From Gluconacetobacter asukensis (GTDB lineage Bacteria > Pseudomonadota > Alphaproteobacteria > Acetobacterales > Acetobacteraceae), in assembly GCF_014174375.1 (NCBI RefSeq), contig NZ_JABEQE010000003.1:124001-188000 (forward strand): DNA of 64,000 nucleotides, read 5' to 3'. The notes beneath the pieces are model-generated. The model was not told the origin of the DNA. It made no database searches and saw nothing but the letters and a program-made list of their open reading frames with translations. The number at the start of each line of letters is the position of its first letter. Position 1 is the first letter of the stretch. The translations under genes were made by a program, and so were the position numbers. This document shows, piece after piece, positions 47,909 through 58,092 of the stretch.

Positions 47909-49603
47909 CTATAGAAACGGGGCGGGGTCGACCGCGCCGCCGCCGTGCCGCAACTGCACGAACAGGGTCGGCCGGGCGCCCTGGCCGCTCCAGTCCGGCA
48001 TGCGGCCGACCGGGGCGCCACGGGCCAGTGCCTGGCCGGTCGAGACGGCCAGCCCCCCCAGCCCCGCCATGACGAAACGATAATGGCGCCCGCAATTGAG
48101 GATGACCATCTGGCCGTAGGAGCGGAACGCGCCTGCGAAATCGACCTGGCCTGCGCAGGGGGTGCGCACGGCGGCGCCGGAGGGCGGGGCGTAGGTGATG
48201 CCGGTGGCCGGCCCGGCCTCGGTCGCGGCCCCCCAGGCGGTGACGATCGTGCCCGGGACGGGGGCGCCGCGCCCGGCCGGCGTGCCGGGTGAGGTGGTGC
48301 TCAGCCCTGGGCCCGGCCCCTGGGCAATGGCGGCGGCCCGGGCGCGGGCGGAGGCGGCCTCGTCGGCGCGGTGGGCCCGGGCGGCGGCCTGGGCCGCCTG
48401 TTCCAACTGGTCCTCGGCGGCTTTTTCCAGCGCCTCGATCCGGTTGACGGCGTCTTGCAGGCTGCTGGCCCTGCGGGTCGCGTCCTCGACCTGGCGGGCG
48501 GCCTGGGTGGCGGCGCTGTTCGAGCGCTGCTGGGCCTGGCGGGCGGCCTCGGCGGCGCGGGCGACGCTGTCGCGCTGGGCTGCCTGCTGCTGCTGGAGGT
48601 CCGACAGCCGCGCGCCTTCGCGCGCCAGGTCGGCGTCCAGCCCGGCCAGGACGGCACGGCGGGCGCGGATGGCACCGGCCCGTTGTTCGAGTTGCGCGGA
48701 CAGGCCCTGGATGACCAGCAACCCGGCGATGGCGCGGTCGGGCGGGACCGGGGCGGCCAGCAGTGTGTCGGCCGGGTAGCGCGCCAGCCGCGCCGCCAGC
48801 GGCAGCATTGGCGTGACGGACGCCGAATCGCGCGCGAGTTCCGTGCGCAGCCGGGTCTGTTCGGCGCGCAGGGCGGCGACTCGGTCGCCGAGTTCGGCGG
48901 TCTGCTGTTCGGTCTGCTGCAACTGGGCGGTGGCGTCGACCGTCGCATCCGACAGGGCAGCGGCCCGGGCGGCGTCCTGACGTGCCTGGGCGCGGGCGGC
49001 GTCGCGGGCGGCGGTGCGGGCTGCCAGGTCGCGGGCCTGAAGCTGCTGGCGGGCGATCAGGGCCTGCTGGGCGGCGCGGGCCTGCGCCACCGCGCGGCGC
49101 GCGGTGGCGGCTGCGTTATCGGCGGCCGCGCCTTGGCTGGAATGCCGGGCGGCATGGTGATGTGGGCTGTTCTGGGGTGGGTGGGGCGAGGCTGCGTGGG
49201 ACGGGCCGGGGACTAGCCCGGCGAGCAGGCTTGTGGCCACCGCCGCCAGCGCGCTTTGGCAAAATGGTGGGGAATGTCTGTCCGGAAACGTGGGCTGGTG
49301 AGTGAGAGCGGCCCATAGGGGGGCCGCGCCCGGCGTGTGTTTCCGAGCACCGAAGCGGAGCGGCCTTGATGGAAGTGAGCATCGGAGCACAGGAAACGCG
49401 CGTCGGATCGCCGCCAGCGCGTTTTGGCAAAATGGTGGGGAATGTCTGTCCGGAAACGTGGGCTGGTGAGCGAGAGCGGCCCATAGGGCCGCGCCCGTCG
49501 TGTGTTTCTGAGCACCGAAGCGGAGCGGCCTTGATGGAAGTGAGCATCGGAGCACAGGAAACGCGCGTCGGATCGCCGCCAGCGCGCGTTTACGGGCAGA
49601 CAT
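47909..49603 (-). CDS. envC: EnvC-like murein hydrolase activator with repeat-derived N-terminal extension
   Basis: This protein has a signal-like core (ALAAVATSLLAGLVPGPSHA, near residue 118), a long Ala/Gln/Arg-rich coiled coil (~155-445) and a C-terminal LytM/M23 fold (TPCAGQVDFAGAFRSYGQMV). The zinc ligands are missing (LFVQLRHG where LHFEVR is usual), as in EnvC, which activates amidases in septal wall splitting rather than cutting itself. The frame continues upstream through two tandem 168-base repeat units, adding ~112 residues, to an ATG at 49603 that follows the gpmI stop as TGAAATG. No other ATG precedes the signal core, so the true start is uncertain; a GTG at about 49234 gives a very short signal. 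Confidence 0.75.
   Translation of the reverse strand: MSARKRALAAIRRAFPVLRCSLPSRPLRFGAQKHTTGAALWAALAHQPTFPDRHSPPFCQNALAAIRRAFPVLRCSLPSRPLRFGARKHTPGAAPLWAALTHQPTFPDRHSPPFCQSALAAVATSLLAGLVPGPSHAASPHPPQNSPHHHAARHSSQGAAADNAAATARRAVAQARAAQQALIARQQLQARDLAARTAARDAARAQARQDAARAAALSDATVDATAQLQQTEQQTAELGDRVAALRAEQTRLRTELARDSASVTPMLPLAARLARYPADTLLAAPVPPDRAIAGLLVIQGLSAQLEQRAGAIRARRAVLAGLDADLAREGARLSDLQQQQAAQRDSVARAAEAARQAQQRSNSAATQAARQVEDATRRASSLQDAVNRIEALEKAAEDQLEQAAQAAARAHRADEAASARARAAAIAQGPGPGLSTTSPGTPAGRGAPVPGTIVTAWGAATEAGPATGITYAPPSGAAVRTPCAGQVDFAGAFRSYGQMVILNCGRHYRFVMAGLGGLAVSTGQALARGAPVGRMPDWSGQGARPTLFVQLRHGGGAVDPAPFL
49273..49440 (-). repeat. Inverted-repeat element, tandem unit 1 in the 5' part of envC (copy 3)
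   Basis: This 168-bp unit is nearly identical to 49441-49604 and lies head to tail with it. The left end AATGTCTGTCCGGAAACG matches the next unit. The right end reads GTTTTGGCAAAATGGTGGGG, not the expected element end, so the pair arose by duplication across the shared CGCCGCCAGCGCG. The period of 168 is a multiple of three. Orientation is opposite to copy 1. Confidence 0.85.
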
Positions 49604-49604
49604 T
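49441..49604 (-). repeat. Inverted-repeat element, tandem unit 2 (copy 4)
   Basis: This 164-bp unit has ends AATGTCTGTCCGGAAACG and CGTTTACGGGCAGACATT, inverted repeats with few mismatches. They differ from the AGAGCCTG ends of copies 1, 2 and 6 although the interior is the same family. It ends one base before the gpmI stop codon. Its terminal ATG (49603) opens the long envC frame. Confidence 0.85.
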
Positions 49605-51155
49605 TCAGAAGCCGTGTTTGGGGGCCAGCAGTGAGACGCCCGTCATCGCTTCCGGCTTCGGCAGGCCCATCAGGGCCAGCAGGGTAGGGGCGAGGTCGGC
49701 CAGGCGGCCGTCGTGCAGTTCCACTTCCCGCACGCCGGACAGCACCACCGGGACCACGTTGAGCGTGTGGGCCGTGTGCGGGCCGCCAGTTTCCGGGTCG
49801 AACATGGTTTCGGCGTTGCCGTGATCGGCGGTGACCAGGATGGCGCCGCGCTGGCGATGGATGGCCTCGACCAGTTGCTTCAGCCCCCGGTCCACGGCCT
49901 CGATCGCCTTGACCGCCGCGCTGAAGATTCCGGTATGCCCGACCATGTCGGGGTTGGCGTAATTGAGGATGATGAGGTCGTAAGTGCCGCTGTTGATGGC
50001 CTGGACGGCCTTTTCGGTCAGTTCGGGCGCGGACATTTCCGGCTGGAGGTCATAGGTCGCGACCTTGGGGGAGGGGACCATGATCCGGTCCTCGCCCGGC
50101 AGTTCCCCTTCCTTGCCGCCGTTGAGGAAGTAGGTGACGTGGGGATATTTCTCGGTTTCGGCCATGCGGAGCTGGCGCAGGCCGGCCTTCGAGACCACGT
50201 CGCCCAGCAGATCGTCCAGCGATTGCGGCGGGAACAGCACGCCGATCAGCGCCGCCAGGCGGTCGCTGTAGCGGGTCATGCCGACGGCGGCGGAGACATG
50301 GACCACGCGCGAGCGGGGGAAGCCCTGGAAATCCTTCTCCAGCACCGCGTCCAGCAACTGGCGGATGCGGTCGGCGCGGAAATTGAAGGACAGGATGGCG
50401 TCGCCGTCCTTGATGCCCTTATAGCCGCCGAGGACGGTCGGCGGCAGGAATTCGTCGGTGGTGCCGGCCTTGTAGGCGGAATCGAGCACCGCCAGCGGGT
50501 CGTCGCCATGCGGGCCCTGGGCCGAGACGATGGCGTCGTACGCCTTTTCCACCCGGTCCCAGCGGCGGTCGCGGTCCATGGCGAAATAGCGGCCCGAGAT
50601 GGTGGCGATGGTCACGGTGGGCGGCAGGTCGGCGATCAGGCGGGCGACAAAGTCGCGGCCCGAATGGGGCGGCGTGTCGCGCCCGTCGGTAAAGATATGG
50701 AAGGCGACCGGCACGCCGTTATTGGCGAGGATCTTCGCCAGGGCCACGGCGTGGTCCTGGTGGGAGTGGACGCCGCCGGCGGAGACCAGGCCCATCAGGT
50801 GGCAGGTGCCGCCGGTCTTCTTCACGGCCGCGATCAGGTCGGTCAGGGCCGGGTTGGCTGCCAGGCTGCCGTCACGGATGGCGGCGAAGATGCGCGGCAG
50901 TTCCTGCATGACGACACGGCCGGCGCCGATATTGAGGTGGCCGACCTCGGAATTGCCCATCTGCCCTTCCGGAAGGCCGACATCCTCGCCACATGTCTTG
51001 AGGAAGGCGCGCGGTCCCTCCTGCCACAGGCGGTCGAAGGTGGGGGTATAGGCCGCGCGCACGGCGTTGTCGGCCACGTCCTCGCGCCAGCCGAACCCGT
51101 CGAGGATGACGAGCATGACGGGACGGCGGGGGTGAAGCTGGGTCTGGTCGGCCAT
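49605..51155 (-). CDS. gpmI: 2,3-bisphosphoglycerate-independent phosphoglycerate mutase
   Basis: This 516-residue, manganese-dependent enzyme interconverts 3- and 2-phosphoglycerate in glycolysis. The metal-binding [13 protein letters not shown] and the phosphoserine site [17 protein letters not shown] are clear at the N-terminus. [15 protein letters not shown] and the C-terminal [10 protein letters not shown] and PHTAHTLN supply further ligands. Length and order are standard. It lies upstream of envC on the same strand, a linkage common in Alphaproteobacteria. Confidence 0.96.
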   Translation of the reverse strand: MADQTQLHPRRPVMLVILDGFGWREDVADNAVRAAYTPTFDRLWQEGPRAFLKTCGEDVGLPEGQMGNSEVGHLNIGAGRVVMQELPRIFAAIRDGSLAANPALTDLIAAVKKTGGTCHLMGLVSAGGVHSHQDHAVALAKILANNGVPVAFHIFTDGRDTPPHSGRDFVARLIADLPPTVTIATISGRYFAMDRDRRWDRVEKAYDAIVSAQGPHGDDPLAVLDSAYKAGTTDEFLPPTVLGGYKGIKDGDAILSFNFRADRIRQLLDAVLEKDFQGFPRSRVVHVSAAVGMTRYSDRLAALIGVLFPPQSLDDLLGDVVSKAGLRQLRMAETEKYPHVTYFLNGGKEGELPGEDRIMVPSPKVATYDLQPEMSAPELTEKAVQAINSGTYDLIILNYANPDMVGHTGIFSAAVKAIEAVDRGLKQLVEAIHRQRGAILVTADHGNAETMFDPETGGPHTAHTLNVVPVVLSGVREVELHDGRLADLAPTLLALMGLPKPEAMTGVSLLAPKHGF

Positions 51156-51271
51156 GGGTATTCTCTCCCGTTATTTTGTCGTCCATGATGGCACCAATTG
51201 CCGGGATTGCGAATGGCCCGGAATGGGGCCGGCCCCGGTGGTGTCGGCGCCCCCCGGATGGAGGAAGCGTG

Positions 51272-51685
51272 ATGACAGCGAATGAAGCGGACCCGACGGA
51301 GGGACCGGCCTGCGGTAGCGGCTGCGGCCCGCTGACGCCGGAGCAGATCCGGGTGATGCGCGACCACGGAACGGAGCGTGCCGGATCGAGCCCCCTGAAC
51401 CATGAAAAGCGGGCGGGGTTGTATCGTTGCGCGGCCTGTGGGACGCCCCTGTTCCGCTCGGAGACCAAATATGACAGCGGCAGTGGCTGGCCGTCTTATT
51501 ATGACGTGCTGCCCCATGCGGTGGAAAGCCGAACCGATGCCAGTCACGGGATGGTCAGGACCGAGATCCATTGTGCTTCCTGCAAGGGGCATCTGGGGCA
51601 TCTCTTTCCCGACGGGCCGAGGCCGACTGGGTTGCGGTACTGCATCAACGGGCTTGCACTGAATTTTGTGCCCGATGCCGCCTGA
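51272..51685 (+). CDS. msrB: Peptide-methionine (R)-S-oxide reductase
   Basis: This 137-residue enzyme repairs the R form of oxidised methionine in proteins. Zinc-binding pairs CAAC and CASC, the substrate motif [10 protein letters not shown] and the catalytic Cys in [12 protein letters not shown] are all present. GGAGGAAG before ATG 51272 sets the start; an N-terminal [10 protein letters not shown] adds three extra Cys not usual in MsrB. It diverges from gpmI and precedes upp. Confidence 0.95.
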   Translation: MTANEADPTEGPACGSGCGPLTPEQIRVMRDHGTERAGSSPLNHEKRAGLYRCAACGTPLFRSETKYDSGSGWPSYYDVLPHAVESRTDASHGMVRTEIHCASCKGHLGHLFPDGPRPTGLRYCINGLALNFVPDAA

Positions 51686-51736
51686 GAAGGCGGGTAGCCC
51701 TTTCGATTCCGCCATGATCTGCCGTAAAAGGGCAAT

Positions 51737-52393
51737 ATGAGCGAGAATGTGATAACCCCCCCGTCCGCGCCCGTGGTGGTGCTGGATCATCCGCTGGTCC
51801 AGCACAAGCTGACCCGGCTGCGCCAGGCGAGCACGTCCACCGCCGGTTTCCGCCGCCTGACGCGCGAGATCAGCCTGCTGATGGCCTATGAGGCGACGCG
51901 TGAACTGCCGCTGGAGACGGTGGAGATCGAGACGCCGCTGGAGCACATGGAAGGGCGGCTGCTATCCGGCAAGAAGCTCTGCCTGGTGTCGATCCTGCGG
52001 GCCGGCAACGGCATCCTGGACGGCATGCTCGACCTGCTGCCGGCGGCCCGGGTGGGGCATATCGGCCTGTTCCGCGACCCGGAATCGCTGGAGCCGGTCG
52101 AATATTACATGAAGCTGCCCGAGGATATCGATGCGCGGTTCTGCATTGTCGTCGACCCGATGCTGGCGACCGGGCACAGTGCGTCCGCCGCGATCGACCG
52201 GCTGAAGGCGGCGGGCGTGCGGCAACTGGTCTTTGTCTGCCTGCTGGCGGCACCCGAAGGGGTGGCGTTTCTGTCGGTGGCGCATCCGGACGTGAAGATC
52301 GTCACCTGTGCGATCGACCGCGAACTGGACGACCATGGCTATATCCGGCCCGGCCTGGGCGATGCCGGGGACCGGCTGTTCGGCACCAGGTAA
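51737..52393 (+). CDS. upp: Uracil phosphoribosyltransferase
   Basis: This 218-residue pyrimidine-salvage enzyme makes UMP from uracil and [24 protein letters not shown] at the start, [18 protein letters not shown] and the PRPP signature [14 protein letters not shown] at about 135-148 identify it. The C-terminal [16 protein letters not shown] is the uracil-binding region. It lies 51 bases after msrB on the same strand. Confidence 0.96.
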   Translation: MSENVITPPSAPVVVLDHPLVQHKLTRLRQASTSTAGFRRLTREISLLMAYEATRELPLETVEIETPLEHMEGRLLSGKKLCLVSILRAGNGILDGMLDLLPAARVGHIGLFRDPESLEPVEYYMKLPEDIDARFCIVVDPMLATGHSASAAIDRLKAAGVRQLVFVCLLAAPEGVAFLSVAHPDVKIVTCAIDRELDDHGYIRPGLGDAGDRLFGTR

Positions 52394-52454
52394 CCAGGCC
52401 GGAACCCCGACAGGCGGGCATCGTTGTTCCTCCATCAGGACAGGGAGGAACATC

Positions 52455-52667
52455 ATGTCCGGACATGTCTACAAGGTGGTCGAGCTGGTGGGGTCGTCAC
52501 CCGATACGATCGAGGCCGCGATCGCAAGCGCGCTGTCCCGTGCATCGGACAGCGTGCATGCCATCCGCTGGTTCGAGGTGGTGAATACGCGCGGCCATGT
52601 CGTCAACGGGCAGGTCGGCCACTACCAGGTGACGCTGAAGGTCGGCTTTACCATCGACGAGACGTAG
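52455..52667 (+). CDS. Dodecin
   Basis: This 70-residue protein is a dodecin, a dodecameric flavin- or CoA-binding storage protein. The start SGHVYKVVELVGSSPDTIEA and the flavin-stacking Trp in HAIRWFEVVNTRGHV are conserved, and YQVTLKVGFTID ends it. GGGAGGAA before the ATG is a strong ribosome binding site. It lies 62 bases after upp. Two repeat copies follow it. Confidence 0.94.
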   Translation: MSGHVYKVVELVGSSPDTIEAAIASALSRASDSVHAIRWFEVVNTRGHVVNGQVGHYQVTLKVGFTIDET

Positions 52668-52683
52668 GGTGGCGCCTTTAGGG

Positions 52684-52844
52684 AGGCTGTTTCAAAAGTT
52701 CCGATGGTGAGTGGAAGCGTGGCGTCAGCCACGCGTCTGGCGGTGGTTTTTGAGCATCGGAGCGGAGCGGCCTTGATGGTCGCCCGCCGCGAAGCGCAGG
52801 AAACCGCCGTCAGGCCGCCGCCAGCGGGGCTTTTGGAGCAGCCT
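52684..52844 (-). repeat. Diverged inverted-repeat element, copy 5
   Basis: This 161-bp copy has ends AGGCTGTTTCAAAAGTTCCG and CGGGGCTTTTGGAGCAGCCT, complementary at about 15 of 20 positions. The core GAGCGGAGCGGCCTTGATGG is that of the family, but the flanks have diverged (GGAAGCGTGGCGTCAGCCAC). It lies directly beside copy 6 in the same orientation. Confidence 0.75.
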
Positions 52845-52847
52845 ATC

Positions 52848-53011
52848 AGAGCCTGATTGTAAATGTGGGCTGCTGAGCGAGAGCGGCCCGAAGGGCCGCG
52901 CCCGTCGTGCGTTTCCGAGCACCGGAGCGGAGCGGCCTTGATGGCCGTGAGCACCGGAGCACAGGAAACGCGCGTCGGATCGCCAGCAGCGCGCATTTAC
53001 AATCAGGCTCT
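52848..53011 (-). repeat. Dispersed ~165-bp inverted-repeat element, copy 6
   Basis: This 164-bp copy has ends AGAGCCTGATTGTAAATGTG and CGCATTTACAATCAGGCTCT, complementary with a single mismatch. Orientation is opposite to copies 1 and 2. Its last base is also the last base of the ilvA stop codon, so the element abuts the gene exactly. Confidence 0.88.
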
Positions 53012-54207
53012 CAGACGCGGCGGACGATGTAGGTCTTGGCCAGCTCTTCCATGATCTGCTGGGCGTGGAGGGGGTCGCGGGCCTCGATCATCACTTCCAG
53101 CTCGGCCGCCTGGACGCTGGCGGCGGTGAACAGGCGCTGGTGCGAGACCTCGATGATATTGCCGCCGGCGTCGCCGATCGTGCGGGAGATGTCGGCCAGC
53201 ACGCCGGGCCGGTCGGGGATGTCCATCTTGAGGCACAGCAGCCGCCCGTCGCGCAGGAGCGTGCGCAGCAGCGTGTTGGCCAGGATGCGGCTGTCGATAT
53301 TGCCGCCGGTGACGGGGAGTGCGACCCGCTTGCCGCGGAACAGCTCGGGGTAGGTCAGCACCGCCGCCAATGCTGCGGCGCCCGCGCCCTCGCTGACCTG
53401 CTTGGCGCCTTCGGCCATCAGGGTGATCGCGTCCTCGACCGCGCGTTCGGGCACCACCAGCACGCGCGAGACATGGTCGCGGATGACCGAAAGCGGCTGG
53501 CGGCCGATTTGCAGCACCGCGATGCCTTCGGCGATCGTGGCGCCGCCCGGCGGCATCAGTTCGTCGCCGGGGAAGGCGGACAGGGAGGAATAGGCTTCGA
53601 CCTGCACGCCGACAATGTCCATCTCCGGCCGCAGGGCGGAAGCGGCCACGGCGCAGCCCGAGAGCAGGCCGCCGCCGCCGATGGGACCGACGAAGACATC
53701 CAGCGGGCCTGCATCCTCGAACAGTTCGAGCGCGAAGGTGCCCTGGCCGGCCATGACCGCCGGGTCGTCGTACGGGTGGACGAAGACGCGCCCTTCCGCC
53801 GCGCAGAGCGCGTCGGCATGGGCGGTGGCTTCGGCGAAATTATTGCCTTCCAGCACCACGCGCGCGCCCCAGGCGGCGGTGCGCGTGACCTTGGCGGCGG
53901 GGGTGAAGCGCGGCATGACGATGACCGCGTCGATGCCCAGCAGGGATGCGTGGCGGGCGACGCCCTGGGCATGGTTGCCGGCCGAGACGGTGATGACGCC
54001 GCGGCTGCGTTCCTCCGGCGTCAGCAGTGCCAGCTTGTTGGCGGCGCCACGCTCCTTGAACGACCCCACGGCCTGGAGATTGTCCAGTTTCAGTACGATC
54101 TCCGCGCCGGTCGCCTTCGACAGGGCATGCGAAGGGACCGTGGGCGTGCGCAGGACGCGCCCCTCGATCCGGGCGGCGGCGGCCCGGAGGTCGTCGAGCG
54201 TGATCAT
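53011..54207 (-). CDS. ilvA: Threonine ammonia-lyase with C-terminal ACT domain
   Basis: This 398-residue PLP enzyme deaminates threonine to 2-oxobutanoate, the first step towards isoleucine. The PLP lysine lies in VGSFKERGAANKL (near residue 50), and the phosphate-binding loop is GPIGGGGLLSG. The C-terminal ~75 residues (LLCLKMDIPDRPGVLADISR onwards) are one ACT domain, as in the ~400-residue single-ACT forms, so feedback control by an amino acid is possible. It starts eleven bases after the greA stop and is probably co-transcribed with greA. Confidence 0.92.
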   Translation of the reverse strand: MITLDDLRAAAARIEGRVLRTPTVPSHALSKATGAEIVLKLDNLQAVGSFKERGAANKLALLTPEERSRGVITVSAGNHAQGVARHASLLGIDAVIVMPRFTPAAKVTRTAAWGARVVLEGNNFAEATAHADALCAAEGRVFVHPYDDPAVMAGQGTFALELFEDAGPLDVFVGPIGGGGLLSGCAVAASALRPEMDIVGVQVEAYSSLSAFPGDELMPPGGATIAEGIAVLQIGRQPLSVIRDHVSRVLVVPERAVEDAITLMAEGAKQVSEGAGAAALAAVLTYPELFRGKRVALPVTGGNIDSRILANTLLRTLLRDGRLLCLKMDIPDRPGVLADISRTIGDAGGNIIEVSHQRLFTAASVQAAELEVMIEARDPLHAQQIMEELAKTYIVRRV

Positions 54208-54218
54208 CGCCGGCTGCC

Positions 54219-54692
54219 TCAGCCGTAGGTGACGGCCAGGATTTCGTAGGTCCGGTCGCCGCCGGGGGCGGGGACCGAGACCGAATCGCCGATCTTCTTG
54301 CCGATCAGCGACTTGGCCAGCGGAGAGGAAATGGACAGCAGCCCCTGCTTGATGTCGGCCTCGTGCACGCCGACGATCTGGTAGGTGGCTTCCTTGTCGG
54401 TTTCCTCGTCCACCAGGCTGACCTGGGCGCCGAATTTCACCTGGTCGCCCGACAGGGTGGAGGGGTCGATCACCTCGGCCGAGGAGACGATTTCTTCCAG
54501 TTCCAGAATCCGGCCCTCGATGAAGGACTGGCGTTCGCGCGCGGCATGGTATTCGGCATTTTCCGACAGGTCGCCGTGGCTGCGGGCCTCGGCGATCGCG
54601 CGGATCACGGCCGGGCGTTCTTCACTCTTGAGTTTGCGAAGTTCATCTTCCAGCCGTTGCAGGCCCTTGCCTGTCATCGGAAATTTCTGCAA
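54219..54692 (-). CDS. greA: Transcription elongation factor GreA
   Basis: This 157-residue factor rescues backtracked RNA polymerase by stimulating transcript cleavage. The N-terminal coiled coil carries GDLSENAEYHAAR with the tip acidic residues, and the C-terminal FKBP-like domain includes GVHEADIKQGLLSISSPLAK. A TTG start at 54692 (giving MQKFPMTGKG) is preferred to the internal ATG because GreA proteins begin MxxxPMT and GGGGA lies upstream. It lies between carB and ilvA on the same strand. Confidence 0.94.
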   Translation of the reverse strand: MQKFPMTGKGLQRLEDELRKLKSEERPAVIRAIAEARSHGDLSENAEYHAARERQSFIEGRILELEEIVSSAEVIDPSTLSGDQVKFGAQVSLVDEETDKEATYQIVGVHEADIKQGLLSISSPLAKSLIGKKIGDSVSVPAPGGDRTYEILAVTYG

Positions 54693-54824
54693 GGCGCGTC
54701 CCCAGCGTGAAGGTCGGTCAGGTGGCCGACATGGCAAATTGCGACAAGAGCATCCCACAAGACCGACAGCGCCGGAAACGGGGCCAGCGGAGGCTGCCCT
54801 GTTCCCGGCGTCGGTATGGTACGC

Positions 54825-57800
54825 TCAGAACGATCCGTTAAAGTAGGATTGAAGAGGCGCGACTTCAAGCGGTCCTTCCCGCATCGCCGCGATCGCGTGC
54901 GTGGCGGCCCGTGCGCCGGCGATCGTGGTGAAGTGGGGAATGCCCGAAGTCAGGGCCGAACGGCGGATGTCGAAACTGTCCGCGACCGACTGCGCGCCGT
55001 GGGCGGTGTTGATGATCATCTGCACCTCGCCCGAGCGGATGGCGTCCACGCAGTTCGGCCGCCCTTCCAGCACCTTGTTCACCACCTGGACGGCGATGCC
55101 GGCCTCGCGCAGATGCTGCGCGGTGCCACGGGTGGCCAGGATGGTGAAGCCCATATCGACCAGGCGGCGGGCCAGCGCCGGCACTGTCGGCTTGTCGCTG
55201 CGGCGCACCGACAGGAAGACCGCGCCCGACAGGGGCAGCCGCACGCCGGCGGCGAGCTGCGACTTGGCGAAGGCGCGCTCGAACGAGGCGTCCAGGCCCA
55301 TCACCTCGCCGGTCGAGCGCATTTCCGGACCCAGGATCGTGTCCACGTTCGGGAAGCGGTTGAACGGGAAGACAGCTTCCTTGACCGCGACATGCGGGGC
55401 CACGGCCCGGTCGTCGAGGCGGAATTCCGCCAGCCTGGCGCCGGCCATGACCCGTGCGCCGATCTTGGCCACCGGCACGCCGGTCGCCTTGGCGACGAAG
55501 GGCACGGTGCGCGAGGCGCGGGGATTGACCTCCAGGACGAAGATCTCCTGGTCCTTGATCGCGTACTGGACGTTCATCAGCCCGACGATGCCCAGTTCGC
55601 GGGCCATCGCCTCGGTCTGTGCCTTCAGTTCGGTGACGATGGCGGGCGAGAGCGTGTAGGGCGGCAGGGAGCAGGCGCTGTCGCCGGAATGGATGCCCGC
55701 TTCCTCGATATGCTCCATGACGCCGGCGACGTAGACTTCCTGCCCGTCGGCGATGCAGTCGACATCGGCCTCGATCGCGTCGTTCAGGTAGCGGTCGATC
55801 AGCACCGGGCCGGAGGCGATGTCCTGGCCGGCCAGTTGCAGGGCCACGCGCATGTAGCGCTGGAGGCTGGTGCGGTCATGGACGATTTCCATCGCCCGGC
55901 CGCCCAGCACGTAGGAGGGGCGGATCACCACCGGATAGCCGATGCGCTCGGCCACGTCCTCGGCCTCGGCCGCCGAGCGGGCGATGCCGTTGGCGGGCTG
56001 GCGCAGGCCCAGCCGGTGCAGCATGGCCTGGAACCGCTCGCGGTCCTCGGCGCGGTCGATCGCGTCGGCAGGCGTGCCCAGGAGCGGGATGCCGGCGGCT
56101 TCCAGCGCGTGGGACAGTTTCAGGGGCGTCTGGCCGCCATACTGCACGATGCAGCCCAGCACGGTGCCGCTTTCCTGCTCGCGGCGGATCAGGGCGATCA
56201 CGTCCTCGGCGGTCAGGGGCTCGAAATACAGCCGGTCCGAGGTGTCGTAGTCGGTCGAGACGGTCTCGGGGTTGCAGTTGACCATGATGGTCTCGAACCC
56301 GGCCTCGCGCAGCGCATAGGCGGCGTGGACGCAGCAATAGTCGAATTCGATACCCTGGCCGATGCGGTTGGGGCCGCCGCCGAGGATCACGACCTTCTGC
56401 CGGTCGGTGGGCCGGCTTTCGCATTCCGGCGTGCCGAACCCGCCTTCATAGGTCGAATACATGTAGGGCGTGCTGGAGGCGAATTCGCCGGCGCAGGTGT
56501 CGATGCGCTTGTAGACCGGTGTGACCGCCAGGCGGGTGCGCAGGGTCGCGATTTCGGCCGCCGCGGTGCCCGACAGGCGGGCGAGCTGGACGTCGGAGAA
56601 GCCCATCGCCTTCAGCCGGCGCATGTCCTGGGCGTCGCGCGGCAGGCCGTCGCGGATCACGCCGTGTTCGGCCGCCACGATCTTGGCCAGTTCGCGCAGG
56701 AACCAGGGTTCGAACTTGCAGGCGGCGTGGATGTCTTCGATGCTCAGGCCGGCACGCAGGGCCTGGGCGGCCATGAGAATCCGTTCCGGCCGGGGCTGCG
56801 ACAGGGCGGCGCGGAAGGCGTCGGTGCCGCCGTCGCCGGGGGCTTCCACCGGGTCCAGCCCGGCCAGGCCGGTTTCCATCGAGCGCAGGCCCTTCTGCAG
56901 GGCCTCGGGGAAGGAGCGGCCGATGGCCATCGCCTCGCCCACCGATTTCATGCTGGTGGAGAGCAGGGCCGGGGTGCCGGGGAATTTCTCGAAGGTGAAG
57001 CGGGGGATCTTGACCACGACATAGTCGATCGTCGGCTCGAACGAGGCGGGGGTGGAGCCGGTGATGTCGTTGGCCAGTTCGTCCAGCGTGTAGCCGACTG
57101 CGAGCTTGGCCGCGATCTTGGCGATCGGGAAGCCGGTGGCCTTCGATGCCAGGGCGGAGGAGCGCGAGACGCGGGGGTTCATCTCGATGACGACCATGCG
57201 CCCGTCGGTCGGGTTGACGCCGAACTGGACGTTCGAGCCGCCGGTCTCGACGCCGATGGCGCGCAGGCACGCCAGCGATGCGTCGCGCATGCGCTGATAT
57301 TCTTTGTCCGTCAGGGTCAGGGCCGGGGCGACGGTGATCGAGTCGCCGGTATGCACGCCCATCGGGTCGATATTCTCGATCGAGCAGACGATGATGCAAT
57401 TGTCCGCGCGGTCGCGGACGACTTCCATCTCGAACTCCTTCCAGCCCAGCACCGATTCCTCGATCAGGACTTCGGTGGTGGGGGAGGCGTCGAGGCCCGA
57501 GGCGACGATCTGGTCGAATTCCTCGCGGTTATAGGCGATGCCGCCGCCCGAGCCGCCCATGGTGAAGGAGGGGCGGATCACGGCCGGCAGGCCGACCTGC
57601 TCCAGCGCCGCGCGGGCCTCGTCCAGCGTGTGGGCGATGGTGCTGCGCGGGCTTTCGATGCCGATCGCATCCATCGCCTCGCGGAATTTCTGCCGGTCTT
57701 CGGCGCGGTCGATCACCTCGGCGTCCGCGCCGATCAGCTCCACGCCGTGCTTCTTGAGGAAGCCCGACTTGTCGAGCGCCATCGCGGTGTTCAGCGCCGT

Positions 57801-58079
57801 CTGGCCGCCCATGGTGGGCAGCACCGCGTCGGGCTTCTCGCGCAGGATGATGCGCTCGACGAATTCCGGGGTGATCGGCTCGATATAGGTGGCATCCGCC
57901 AGGCCGGGATCGGTCATGATCGTGGCCGGGTTGGAGTTGACCAGGATGACCCGATAGCCTTCCTCGCGCAGGGCCTTGCAGGCCTGGGCGCCGGAATAGT
58001 CGAATTCACAGGCCTGGCCGATGACGATCGGGCCGGCGCCGATGATCAGGATCGAGCGTATGTCTGTCCGTTTGGGCAT
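54825..58079 (-). CDS. carB: Carbamoyl-phosphate synthase large subunit
   Basis: This 1084-residue subunit makes carbamoyl phosphate from bicarbonate, ammonia (from CarA) and two ATP, feeding arginine and pyrimidine synthesis. Both ATP-grasp halves are complete: [20 protein letters not shown] and [14 protein letters not shown] in the first, [20 protein letters not shown] and [14 protein letters not shown] in the second. The C-terminal allosteric domain ([20 protein letters not shown]) is present. It begins 13 bases after the carA stop, so the two form one operon. Confidence 0.96.
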   Translation of the reverse strand: MPKRTDIRSILIIGAGPIVIGQACEFDYSGAQACKALREEGYRVILVNSNPATIMTDPGLADATYIEPITPEFVERIILREKPDAVLPTMGGQTALNTAMALDKSGFLKKHGVELIGADAEVIDRAEDRQKFREAMDAIGIESPRSTIAHTLDEARAALEQVGLPAVIRPSFTMGGSGGGIAYNREEFDQIVASGLDASPTTEVLIEESVLGWKEFEMEVVRDRADNCIIVCSIENIDPMGVHTGDSITVAPALTLTDKEYQRMRDASLACLRAIGVETGGSNVQFGVNPTDGRMVVIEMNPRVSRSSALASKATGFPIAKIAAKLAVGYTLDELANDITGSTPASFEPTIDYVVVKIPRFTFEKFPGTPALLSTSMKSVGEAMAIGRSFPEALQKGLRSMETGLAGLDPVEAPGDGGTDAFRAALSQPRPERILMAAQALRAGLSIEDIHAACKFEPWFLRELAKIVAAEHGVIRDGLPRDAQDMRRLKAMGFSDVQLARLSGTAAAEIATLRTRLAVTPVYKRIDTCAGEFASSTPYMYSTYEGGFGTPECESRPTDRQKVVILGGGPNRIGQGIEFDYCCVHAAYALREAGFETIMVNCNPETVSTDYDTSDRLYFEPLTAEDVIALIRREQESGTVLGCIVQYGGQTPLKLSHALEAAGIPLLGTPADAIDRAEDRERFQAMLHRLGLRQPANGIARSAAEAEDVAERIGYPVVIRPSYVLGGRAMEIVHDRTSLQRYMRVALQLAGQDIASGPVLIDRYLNDAIEADVDCIADGQEVYVAGVMEHIEEAGIHSGDSACSLPPYTLSPAIVTELKAQTEAMARELGIVGLMNVQYAIKDQEIFVLEVNPRASRTVPFVAKATGVPVAKIGARVMAGARLAEFRLDDRAVAPHVAVKEAVFPFNRFPNVDTILGPEMRSTGEVMGLDASFERAFAKSQLAAGVRLPLSGAVFLSVRRSDKPTVPALARRLVDMGFTILATRGTAQHLREAGIAVQVVNKVLEGRPNCVDAIRSGEVQMIINTAHGAQSVADSFDIRRSALTSGIPHFTTIAGARAATHAIAAMREGPLEVAPLQSYFNGSF

Positions 58080-58092
58080 GGGGGCGCGACTT

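Noticed and set aside
49249..49604. Tandem units in envC considered as a CRISPR array or minisatellite
   Set aside because: Only two 168-base units, no short repeat-spacer pattern, and the same sequence occurs singly elsewhere with terminal inverted repeats.
52863..53054. Short open frames inside the repeat copies
   Set aside because: They recur only because the repeat recurs, have no ribosome binding site and match nothing known.
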